From Candidatus Zipacnadum vermilionense (GTDB lineage Bacteria > Armatimonadota > Zipacnadia > Zipacnadales > Zipacnadaceae), in contig JALGSV010000025.1 in NCBI GenBank assembly GCA_029821755.1, positions 1-50,702 of the forward strand: a DNA stretch of 50,702 bases. Reading direction: 5' to 3'. A program made the translations under genes and the position numbers. Under the pieces are notes generated by a model. The model did not search any database and was not told the origin of the DNA. It worked only from the letters and a program-made list of their open reading frames with translations. Below, piece by piece: positions 34,050 through 40,282 of the stretch; the stretch's first letter is position 1, and each line of letters opens with the position of its first letter.

Positions 34050-34065
34050 TGTTCCACGTGAAACA
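34050..34065. promoter_or_regulatory. parS site 3 (one-base variant)
   Basis: TGTTCCACGTGAAACA, one base from the perfect palindrome and also used as a parS in other bacteria. It starts at the first base after the stop of the membrane protein gene. Confidence 0.93.
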
Positions 34066-34086
34066 TTCCTCATGGCGTGGGCTTCC

Positions 34087-34102
34087 CAGCCTGCGCAGGC
34101 TG
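34087..34102. repeat. Perfect GC palindrome CAGCCTGCGCAGGCTG between parS sites
   Basis: A 16-base perfect palindrome of family B character (TGGGCTTCCCAGCCTGCGC context), lying between parS sites 3 and 4. Confidence 0.7.
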
Positions 34103-34110
34103 CTGCGCAT

Positions 34111-34126
34111 TGTTTCACGTGAAACA
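34111..34126. promoter_or_regulatory. parS site 4
   Basis: A perfect TGTTTCACGTGAAACA in the gap before rsmG. Confidence 0.97.
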
Positions 34127-34182
34127 ATCCCTCACGGCACTTTCCCGCACCTCCGAGGAGGTGCGGCGGTACCGGCGGCGAA

Positions 34183-34198
34183 TGTTTCACGTGAAACA
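34183..34198. promoter_or_regulatory. parS site 5, touching the rsmG start codon
   Basis: A perfect TGTTTCACGTGAAACA whose last base is immediately followed by the ATG of rsmG (34199). The site occupies the place where a Shine-Dalgarno sequence would be. Confidence 0.96.
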
Positions 34199-34861
34199 AT
34201 GGATCAGCCGACCGCACCAGTGAATTGGGCGGACCTTGGCCGCTGCGGGGGAGTGACTGTTACCCCTGAGCAAGCCGCGCGCCTGGGAGAATTGGCCTCC
34301 TGGCTCGCTGAGCGCGCCTTTCCCCTGGGGCTCACCAACTACCGTTCCGCTGCCGATCTCTCCCTCCACGCCCTCCTGCCCACGTTGGCGCTGTTTCGTC
34401 TGGCTACCTCTCCCCTACCCGGGCCGATCCTGGACCTGGGCGCCGGCAGCGGCGCACTGGGTCTCACCCTGGCGATCCTATGTCCGGATCTGCGCGTCGT
34501 CCTGGCCGATCGGCGGCAGCGGTCGGCGATTTTTGTGAATCTGACGCGCGCGCGATTGTATCTAGAGAATGTGGAGGTTCGGCAGGTGTCCGCTGAGAAC
34601 CTGGCGAAAACGGCGGGAGGTAGCTTCGCCGTGGTCGGTTTCCGCGCCCTGGCCCAGGCGGAGGCTGCCTTGGGCCTGGTTGGACCGCTGCTGAGGCCGG
34701 ATGGATGGGTCGCGGTGTGGCACCAGAGCGAGGATCAGGCCTATCGGGACCCACCGGTGGGGTGGGCGCGGCGCGCTACCGTCGCCACCGTCCTGCCGGG
34801 CTTGGCGGTTTCACGGCTGGAGATTGTTTCACGTGAAACATCCACCGTCAGCCCAGGGTAG
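34199..34861 (+). CDS. rsmG: 16S rRNA (guanine-N7) methyltransferase RsmG (GidB)
   Basis: A 220-residue SAM-dependent methyltransferase that methylates N7 of G527 (E. coli numbering) in 16S rRNA. The core motif is GPILDLGAGSGALGLTLAIL, followed by the acidic strand LRVVLADRRQRSAIF. LTNYRSAADLSLHALLPTL matches the conserved N-terminal helix that in E. coli reads NLTSVRDP...HILDS, with some divergence. FAVVGFRALAQAEAALGL corresponds to the family FDVVTSRAFA motif; it has G in place of the usual S of SRA. The start ATG 34199 (MDQPTAPVNW) directly follows parS site 5 with no ribosome site. Upstream codons are translated parS. The last codons cross parS site 6, so the C-terminus reads IVSRETSTVSPG. 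Confidence 0.9.
   Translation: MDQPTAPVNWADLGRCGGVTVTPEQAARLGELASWLAERAFPLGLTNYRSAADLSLHALLPTLALFRLATSPLPGPILDLGAGSGALGLTLAILCPDLRVVLADRRQRSAIFVNLTRARLYLENVEVRQVSAENLAKTAGGSFAVVGFRALAQAEAALGLVGPLLRPDGWVAVWHQSEDQAYRDPPVGWARRATVATVLPGLAVSRLEIVSRETSTVSPG
34825..34840. promoter_or_regulatory. parS site 6, inside the 3' end of rsmG
   Basis: A perfect TGTTTCACGTGAAACA, read in frame as part of the RsmG C-terminus (VSRET). Confidence 0.97.
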
Positions 34862-34907
34862 GGGGCTCACCCAGAGCCGGTCAGGCTGAAAGCCCGCGCC
34901 ACGCAAA

Positions 34908-34923
34908 TGTTTCACGTGAAACA
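34908..34923. promoter_or_regulatory. parS site 7
   Basis: A perfect TGTTTCACGTGAAACA, 57 bases before the parA start codon. Confidence 0.97.
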
Positions 34924-34979
34924 TTCGCTTACGGAAGAAGAAACGCAGCGTTCTGACCGCCGCTCTCGGAGGTGGACCT

Positions 34980-35768
34980 ATGACTGAGGCGTATGCCATT
35001 GTCAACCAGAAAGGTGGAGTGGGGAAGACCACAACCGCCATAAACCTGGCGGCAGGCGCGGCGCGGGCCGGACAGCGGGTGCTGCTGGTGGACGTTGACC
35101 CGCAGGGGAACGCCACCAGCGGTCTGGGAGTGGAGCGCGGCAAGCTGGATCGGTGCATGTACGACCTGCTCACCGACGACGAGTGGAAGGAGACCACTGA
35201 CGATCCTCTGGGCGATGTGGTGGTGCCTACGTCGGTGGAGGGCCTGTGGCTGGTGCCGGCGACCATTGAACTGGCGGGAGCGGAGTTGTCGTTGGCCGCG
35301 GCCATCGCCCGGGAGACGAAGCTACAGCAGGTCCTGGAGCCCGGGCGGGGCCGGTATGACCTGATCATCATTGACACGGCGCCCTCGCTGGGGCTGCTGA
35401 CAATTAACAGCCTAGCCGCTGCAGACGCGGTCATCATCCCCATCCAGTGCGAGTATTACGCCCTGGAGGGCCTGTCGCAGCTGCTGCGGGTCATCAAGTT
35501 GGTGCAGGGGCAGATCAACCAGCACCTGCGCATCGCCGGGGTGGTGTTGACAATGTTCGACGGGCGGACGAATCTGGCGCGGGAAGTGGCGGAGGAAGTA
35601 GTCGCCCACTTCCCCGGGAGGGTCTACAAGTCGGTAATTCCACGCAACGTGCGGCTGGCGGAGGCACCCTCGCACGGGCTGCCCGTGGTGGCGTACGACC
35701 GCTCCAGCACTGGCGCGAGAGCCTATCAGAGCCTGTACGAGGAGGTTTTTGGAGATGCACAAGCGTAG
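34980..35768 (+). CDS. parA: Chromosome partition ATPase ParA (Soj)
   Basis: A 262-residue ParA/Soj ATPase. It binds DNA nonspecifically as an ATP dimer and moves the ParB-parS complex. The deviant Walker A is NQKGGVGKTTTAINLA (K11 and K16), switch I is LLVDVDPQGNATSGLG and Walker B is YDLIIIDTAPSLGLLT. VIIPIQCEYYALEGLSQLL and TMFDGRTNLAREV are chromosomal ParA hallmarks. The start ATG 34980 follows CGGAGGTGGACCT. Its 3' end overlaps parB by 14 bases, so the two are co-translated. From this gene on, the plus strand is G-rich. Confidence 0.96.
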   Translation: MTEAYAIVNQKGGVGKTTTAINLAAGAARAGQRVLLVDVDPQGNATSGLGVERGKLDRCMYDLLTDDEWKETTDDPLGDVVVPTSVEGLWLVPATIELAGAELSLAAAIARETKLQQVLEPGRGRYDLIIIDTAPSLGLLTINSLAAADAVIIPIQCEYYALEGLSQLLRVIKLVQGQINQHLRIAGVVLTMFDGRTNLAREVAEEVVAHFPGRVYKSVIPRNVRLAEAPSHGLPVVAYDRSSTGARAYQSLYEEVFGDAQA

Positions 35769-36627
35769 CCTAGGCCGCGGCCTGAGCGATCTGCTGTCCG
35801 GGACGGGGACAGTGTCAAATCGGGGAGTCATCGAGGTGGAACCGGACCGAATCGATCCTAACCCGTATCAACCGCGGCGCGCGTTCACCGAGGAGGATCT
35901 GGCGGAGCTGGCCTCGTCGATTCAGCAACAGGGAGTGCTGCAGCCGGTCCTGGTGCGAGAGGTGGGGGAGAGATACCAGCTTATAGCGGGGGAACGGCGT
36001 TGGCGCGCGGCGAAAATGGTCGACCTGCCGACGGTGCCGTGCCTGGTCCACAATCTGGACGACCTGCGCACGCTGATGCTGGCGCTAATCGAGAACCTGC
36101 AGCGGGAGGACCTGAACGCGGTGGAACAGGCGCGGGCGTATCGGCAGATGATCGAGGAATTCGGGATGACGCAAGAAGAGGTTGCGGATCGGCTGGGCCG
36201 GAGCCGCCCGGCCGTCGCTAACTGTCTGCGGCTGCTGTCACTGCCGGCAGAGGTGCAGGAAGCAGTGACGTCGGGGGCGCTGTCGGAGGGTCATGCACGG
36301 GCGCTGCTGGCCGTGCGGGATGAACCCGCACGGTTGTACGAGATCTGTCAGCGAGTACTCAAAGATGACTTGAATGTACGACAAACAGAGGAATTAACCC
36401 GGAAATCCTCCGGGGGCGCTTCCGCGCCCAAGCACAACCGCACCCCCTACGAGTATCAGGACGACCCTCTGACAGGGAACGCGGTAGAGCAGCTCCAGCA
36501 GGCACTGGCGACGAAGGTGCAGGTGACCAGGAACGCCGCGGGGGGAGGTAGCATCAACATCCGCTTCCACAGTGATGAGGACCTAGTACGCCTCCTCATG
36601 GCGATTATCACGCCGGAGGGTTTCTAA
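35755..36627 (+). CDS. parB: Chromosome partition protein ParB (Spo0J)
   Basis: A 290-residue ParB, a CTP-dependent clamp that loads at parS. The N-terminus is KRSLGRGLSDLLSG. The CTPase region has IDPNPYQPRRAFTEEDLAELASSI and the GERRWRAA box (ELIAGERRWRAAKM-like). ENLQREDLNAVEQARAYRQMIEEFGMTQEEVADRLGRSRPAVAN is the parS-binding HTH, followed by SEGHARALLAV. The C-terminal dimerisation domain ends RLLMAIITPEGF. ATG 35755 is chosen (GGAGG nine bases upstream) over TTG 35749. Near residue 222 a GGGCGC-TTCC-GCGCCC palindrome is read as SGGASAPK in the linker. The stop codon overlaps the stop of the convergent gene at 36624. Confidence 0.96.
   Translation: MHKRSLGRGLSDLLSGTGTVSNRGVIEVEPDRIDPNPYQPRRAFTEEDLAELASSIQQQGVLQPVLVREVGERYQLIAGERRWRAAKMVDLPTVPCLVHNLDDLRTLMLALIENLQREDLNAVEQARAYRQMIEEFGMTQEEVADRLGRSRPAVANCLRLLSLPAEVQEAVTSGALSEGHARALLAVRDEPARLYEICQRVLKDDLNVRQTEELTRKSSGGASAPKHNRTPYEYQDDPLTGNAVEQLQQALATKVQVTRNAAGGGSINIRFHSDEDLVRLLMAIITPEGF
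36412..36430. repeat. Short palindrome inside parB (GGGCGC-TTCC-GCGCCC)
   Basis: A family B-type palindrome, GGGGGCGCTTCCGCGCCC. It lies in the linker between the HTH domain and the C-terminal dimerisation domain of ParB, where length variation is normal. Confidence 0.6.
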
Positions 36628-37205
36628 CCGAAGAGGCGGCGATACCAGGGAGTCGGGCGGGCGCGGAGGGAGGTCAGTTCCTCGGACAGGAGCGTGACCT
36701 GTTCCGTCTGCTCCTGAAGGGCGGCGCTTAGGGTCTGGAGAGCCGCCTGCAGCTCCTGAGCCTCGCGGTGGTGGGTGCGGGATTCCTCCTCCACCGTCTG
36801 TTGGACCTGAGCGCCCTGACGAATGAGACCTTGCAGGGCGGCGTCATCAGTGGCAGGGGGCAGTGCAAGAGTCAGCGAATCGATGCGTTGCGACAGATCT
36901 TGAACATACCTAGCATGTTCTATCTGGGATTCCTGGATTTTTCTTATCTCCGAGGTAAGGACAGACGCCAGAGCGCGGAGGTCGTTCCCTCCTGGCTTCC
37001 CCGCTAGATCAAGGGCAACAGGCCGCTCTGCGCGACGGTCAGCGGCCAGCCGCACCTCCGCCGGGTCCAAGCGCCACTCGGGACCGTACTTTCCCTCGAT
37101 ACGTTCCGCTGCCAACCGGCCGGACTCGATCCACAGACGGACAGTACGCGTGGTGACCCCAAGGGGAACCGCGGCCTGCTTGACCGTCAGGGGCTCCTCG
37201 TGCAT
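36624..37205 (-). CDS. Excisionase/MerR-like HTH protein with a coiled coil
   Basis: A 193-residue protein. ATG 37205 follows GGGAGGTCGAAT and is preferred over an upstream start at 37229. Residues 1-55 form a helix-turn-helix of the excisionase/MerR-like group (LTVKQAAVPLGVTTRTVRLWIESGRL, then KYGPEWRLDPAEV as the wing). Residues about 85-180 are a coiled coil rich in Gln and Glu (QVQQTVEEESRTHHREAQELQAAL). It ends RPTPWYRRLFG, a basic aromatic tail seen in similar proteins. It converges on parB with overlapping stop codons. A DNA-binding role in chromosome organisation or regulation is possible but unproven. Confidence 0.75.
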   Translation of the reverse strand: MHEEPLTVKQAAVPLGVTTRTVRLWIESGRLAAERIEGKYGPEWRLDPAEVRLAADRRAERPVALDLAGKPGGNDLRALASVLTSEIRKIQESQIEHARYVQDLSQRIDSLTLALPPATDDAALQGLIRQGAQVQQTVEEESRTHHREAQELQAALQTLSAALQEQTEQVTLLSEELTSLRARPTPWYRRLFG

Positions 37206-37784
37206 ATTCGACCTCCCGGGGAAAAGCATGGCGGGCGGGAGAGCGCGGAGGGCGCTTTCCAGGCCTCCGGAGTCTACTTCCCTCCGGGGGTTCCGAGGAC
37301 CTTTCTGGCCTGGGGAGGGGTGCAGCCAGGAGGGAGGAGGGAAATGAACTGCCAGAGGCGCGGAGCGTCACTGGAGGCAAGAGGAGGGCAGTTGGTTCTC
37401 GATGGAGGCTGCCCCCGGGTAAGGAGTTTGGTCGCAGGGGAAGGCGGGCGAGAAGCCCTGCGCATCGGAATGCGCCACGCCCCACGCGGAGGGGAGGGAG
37501 GATCGAGGGCTTGCGGTGCCCGGAGCGACGGGCGAGGACGCCCTTCGTACGCAGAGGGGACGCAAGCGAGGAGGGCGGGGCTGCCCGAAGAGGCAGGCGA
37601 ATACGCCTGTCGTACCATGTGGCCTTCCTCGGAGACGCGGACACAGCCGGCTAGCTGACAGGCACGGCCCGCACGGGGCCAAGAGCAGGCGGCGGCGCTC
37701 TCGGGGCAGGTAGGTTGCAGACTCCGGGGGACGGCGGGGAAGGGTCTCGTGGGCGGATGGCCCTAGCTGGGGGCGGTAGAGACG
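37206..37784. other. 579-base gap with degenerate palindromes, no gene seen
   Basis: Strongly G-rich plus strand. No frame here carries a recognisable protein. Degenerate family B sequences occur: GCGACGGGCGAGGACGCCC followed by TTCGTACG (about 37530), and GGCAGGCGAATACGCCTGTCG then TACC (about 37600). These recall the hairpin at 28761-28811 and suggest decayed copies. Confidence 0.5.
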
Positions 37785-38243
37785 ATGCGGTACTTCTCCT
37801 ATGCGGTGTTGATGAGCAGGGGGCAGATGAAGCGGATTTGTCCCACGGCTAGGTCGGTGGGGCGGGCGGTGTTGCCTGGGTATCGCATGATCTTTCCGCG
37901 CGTGTCGGGGGTGTGGCTGGGGGGGATCCCCAGCCTGAGCGAGGCCGAAGGGGAGGAGGTCTGGGGCGTGCTGTGGGAAGGCAGCGAGGATTGCCTGGAG
38001 GCACTGGATGACTATCAGGGCTTCTACGGGCCGGAGGGAGACAACGTCTTCGAGCGGCTGCCAGTGGAGGTGACCGACGCGGAGGGGAAAGCCCATGCGG
38101 CCTTCGCCTACATGGCGACGGGGACGAGTCGGGGGAACTACCCGCCCTCGCCGCAGTTCGTGGACACCATGGTGCGGGCGGCACGGGACTTCGGGCTGCC
38201 GGAGGCGTATGTGGCGAGGCTGGCGAGGTTGGGGCCGGAGTAG
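37785..38243 (+). CDS. Gamma-glutamylcyclotransferase-like (AIG2/BtrG fold) protein
   Basis: A 152-residue protein with the GGCT-like fold. It opens MRYFSYAVLMSRGQMKR, matching the family YFAYGSNL loop with S and V in place of G and N. FPRVSGVWLGGIPSLS and VWGVLWEGSEDCLEALDDY follow the family order. At the position of the catalytic Glu in LDxxEG it has LDDYQGFYG, a Gln. The aromatic end NYPPSPQFVDTMVRAARDFGLPEAYV is common to GGCT-like proteins. Loss of the acidic residue suggests a different or absent cyclotransferase activity. It starts with ATG 37785; no clear ribosome site. Confidence 0.78.
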   Translation: MRYFSYAVLMSRGQMKRICPTARSVGRAVLPGYRMIFPRVSGVWLGGIPSLSEAEGEEVWGVLWEGSEDCLEALDDYQGFYGPEGDNVFERLPVEVTDAEGKAHAAFAYMATGTSRGNYPPSPQFVDTMVRAARDFGLPEAYVARLARLGPE

Positions 38244-38454
38244 GGGAGGGGAGAGGTGGGGAAGAGAGGGAAGACGAGGGGGTGCGGCGGATACTTCGTG
38301 GCGCGCGCGGGCCCAGCCCCGGCGCGCTGACGTGCCAACCTCCCCGGAAGGGAGGGGGGGAGGGTGCGGAGGCAGCGGAAAGGCGCCGAGGCTACAGAAG
38401 CACAACGGCAGGGAGGCGGGGGGGGCCGTCCGGGAGGGAGCGGAGAAGGGAGGC

Positions 38455-38646
38455 CTAGGTTTCCTGCCAAGAGATCGCCGCGTAGGGGCAGGAGTCCATC
38501 GCCTGCTGGATAGCCTGCTCGTCATCACCCTCGGGATTCACGACCTCCGAAATCCCCTCATCGTTTACCTTAAAGGTATGCGGGGCGATGCTCTCGCAGA
38601 TGTAGGCTCCCTGGCACTTGTTGGGGTCCACATAGGGTATGCGCAT
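38455..38646 (-). CDS. Small ferredoxin with three cluster cysteines ([3Fe-4S]-like)
   Basis: A 63-residue ferredoxin. ATG 38646 (MRIPYVDPNKC) follows AGGAGCCGACT. The cluster motif is CQGAYICESIAP, so the second Cys of the usual C-x2-C-x2-C is Ala. The remote Cys is in DSCPYAAIS. This pattern is known from [3Fe-4S] ferredoxins, which often serve cytochrome P450s. It is a close paralogue of the ferredoxin at 38787, which keeps all four cysteines; the two lie in tandem on the minus strand, 140 bases apart. The redox partner is unknown. Confidence 0.85.
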   Translation of the reverse strand: MRIPYVDPNKCQGAYICESIAPHTFKVNDEGISEVVNPEGDDEQAIQQAMDSCPYAAISWQET

Positions 38647-38786
38647 AGTCGGCTCCTGGGGACGACGGGCACAACGGCGGCACAACTACAGGTAGAACAG
38701 CAATACAACGGCAGCAAAACGGCGGGGGCCGGTCAAGGAGGGCAAGGCCCGGGACTGGCCGGCCCCGATGGTTAAGCCGGGCAACG

Positions 38787-38978
38787 CTAGTCCTCTTTCA
38801 AGGAGATGGCCTCGACCGGGCAGGAGTCTATCGCCTCCTGGATGGTCTCCTCGGAGTCGCCAGCGGGGGTGATGACCTCCGCGACGCCGTCATCGTTCAT
38901 GACGAAAGTGTTCTCAGCGACCTGGGTGCACAACTCGCACCCCGTGCAGATATCCGGGTCAACATAGGGGATAGCCAT
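38787..38978 (-). CDS. Small ferredoxin with complete [4Fe-4S] motif
   Basis: A 63-residue ferredoxin starting at ATG 38978 after TGGAGGTAAGAACC. CTGCELCTQVAENTF contains C-x2-C-x2-C and DSCPVEAIS gives the fourth Cys, so it should bind one [4Fe-4S] cluster. The body aligns with the neighbouring three-Cys ferredoxin over its whole length (IPYVDP, NDDGVAEV versus NDEGISEV, and DSCP-x-x-AIS), so they arose by duplication. It is an acidic, soluble electron carrier. Confidence 0.9.
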   Translation of the reverse strand: MAIPYVDPDICTGCELCTQVAENTFVMNDDGVAEVITPAGDSEETIQEAIDSCPVEAISLKED

Positions 38979-39275
38979 GGTTCTTACCTCCAGCGGATGT
39001 GGTACAGCAGGGGAAGGATTCTCCGGAGGGGGGAGGAATTCCTTCTTGTTCCCGGCCGATGAGTCTAAACAGGACTCGCTGACGGTGGAGCGCGGTGAGC
39101 CCGGACGGGGCGCCGTGCAGGTGCGGGAGGAGACCTCGGAGTGAGGGCCCCTCTGTGGTGGGGCGTTCGGCGCGGAGACGAGAGTCGGTGGTTGACAAAC
39201 TGTGCTCGGAACGGGGATCGTTCACGGCTGGAGCGCCGAGGACACCGGAGACCAAGATTCTGAGGAGGTGCCCAG
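38979..39275. other. 297-base gap between divergent ferredoxin and response regulator genes
   Basis: It should hold promoters for both directions. A TTGACA occurs at 39192-39197 on the plus strand, but no good -10 follows at normal spacing. Nothing else is recognisable. Confidence 0.4.
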
Positions 39276-39680
39276 GTGGCTAAGATACTTGTCGTAGACG
39301 ATCAGCCGGTGGTGGCGCGGACGACGCAATTGGCGCTGGAGGCGGCGGGACATCAGGTGTTGGTGGCAGACTCGGCGGAGGAAGGGGAGCGGGTGGCGTG
39401 CGCCGAGCGGCCGGATCTGATGATCGTGGATGTGATGATGCCGGAAGGGACGGAGGGCTTCCACCTGGTGTGGAAGCTACGGCAGGCGGAGGACGCGGCG
39501 GTGCGGGAGGTGCCGATCATCATGGTCACCGGCATCCATAGCCATACGGAGTTGCGTTTCTACCCGGAGAAGACCGACGGGACCTATCAGCCGGGAGAGT
39601 TCCTGCCGGTGCAGGGATGGCTGGATAAGCCGGTGGCGGTAGACAAGCTGTTGGAGACGGTGGCGGGGATCGTGGGGTAG
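39276..39680 (+). CDS. Stand-alone response regulator receiver protein
   Basis: A 134-residue receiver domain with no output domain. The phosphoacceptor is D52 (LMIVDVMMPEG), with D8 and D9 (ILVVDDQP) as the acidic pocket, T85 (IIMVTGI) and K118 (WLDKPV). A segment of about 25 residues between the Thr and Lys (HSHTELRFYPEKTDGTYQPGEFL) is longer than usual. The start is GTG 39276, with AGGAGG seven bases upstream. No histidine kinase is nearby. CheY-like single-domain regulators act by binding partners, possibly pilus or signalling proteins; this is inference. Confidence 0.9.
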   Translation: MAKILVVDDQPVVARTTQLALEAAGHQVLVADSAEEGERVACAERPDLMIVDVMMPEGTEGFHLVWKLRQAEDAAVREVPIIMVTGIHSHTELRFYPEKTDGTYQPGEFLPVQGWLDKPVAVDKLLETVAGIVG

Positions 39681-39684
39681 GGAG

Positions 39685-39727
39685 GGCTTACCCCCTGGCC
39701 CCCTCGACCTGGCGGGAGAGGGGGAGT
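39685..39727 (-). repeat. Dispersed repeat family A, reverse orientation
   Basis: TACCCCCTGGCCCCCTCGACC then TGGCGGGAGAGGGGG is family A read from the other strand. Its GTAAGG-like tail lies about five bases from the stop codon of the response regulator gene. Confidence 0.65.
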
Positions 39728-39790
39728 GGAAGACGAGACCAAGGCGGCGTTCCTGCGGGGGCGCCGTCTTTGTTGTGGGGGGCGGGGAGA

Positions 39791-39834
39791 AAGGGACAGG
39801 CACATTCTGCCGCGCAGGAAGCGCCTGTTCCCCT
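39791..39834. repeat. Inverted-repeat element (AAGGGACAGGCAC...GCGCCTGTTCCCCTT)
   Basis: Near-perfect terminal inverted repeats of about 13 bases enclose a short centre with CGCGCAGGAAGCGC. It resembles a small nonautonomous element. No transposase is nearby. Confidence 0.5.
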
Positions 39835-39865
39835 TCTCCTGCGGCCAGACCTGGGCCCTGGTCGC

Positions 39866-39895
39866 TTGACACTTCTCCTACCCGCGGCCTACAAT
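39866..39895 (+). promoter_or_regulatory. Sigma-70-type promoter for the 39938/40275 pair
   Basis: TTGACA (39866-39871), an 18-base spacer and TACAAT (39890-39895). Transcription would begin near 39902, giving a short leader with an AGGAGG ribosome site before ATG 39938. Confidence 0.75.
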
Positions 39896-39937
39896 TCGCT
39901 TGTTGAGAGCCGCTAGGGGGGCCCAGGAGGCCGTCTT

Positions 39938-40282
39938 ATGTCGGGGATAATCGACAGGCTGCGTGCGGTGGTGCTAGGGACGCGGTGCCCGGATTCCAAC
40001 GGGACCGCTCCGGCGCTGGTGATTCGCATTCGCTGCGAGAACTGCGGCGAGGAGATCACTACCCGGGTCGAGAAGGCCCACGCCCTGCAAGAGCAGTACG
40101 AGATGGTGGAGGGCGAGCACGGCGAGGAGCCGGAAGTTACCGGCTACTTGCTGCGAAAGGAAATCCTGGGCTCGAAGTGCCAGAAGATCATCTCCCTCAC
40201 CATGCACCTGGATGCCTGCACCCGCCCAATCAAGCACGAAGTGGAGGGCGGGGAGTTGCTGGAGGTCCGCGATAGTGGCTGA
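39938..40282 (+). CDS. Cys-containing protein of unknown function
   Basis: A 114-residue cytosolic protein. The start ATG 39938 follows AGGAGGCCGTCTT. Cysteines are at TRCPD, RCENCGEEIT, SKCQK and DACTRP; CENCG suggests a zinc-binding knuckle. It also has TTRVEKAHALQEQYEMVEGEHG and EVTGYLLRKEILGSKC. I do not recognise the family. It has a good promoter, and its stop codon overlaps the GTG start of the membrane protease candidate, so the two are translationally coupled and probably work together. Confidence 0.75.
   Translation: MSGIIDRLRAVVLGTRCPDSNGTAPALVIRIRCENCGEEITTRVEKAHALQEQYEMVEGEHGEEPEVTGYLLRKEILGSKCQKIISLTMHLDACTRPIKHEVEGGELLEVRDSG

Noticed and set aside
39192-39197. TTGACA as the response regulator promoter
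   Set aside because: No acceptable -10 lies 16-18 bases downstream.
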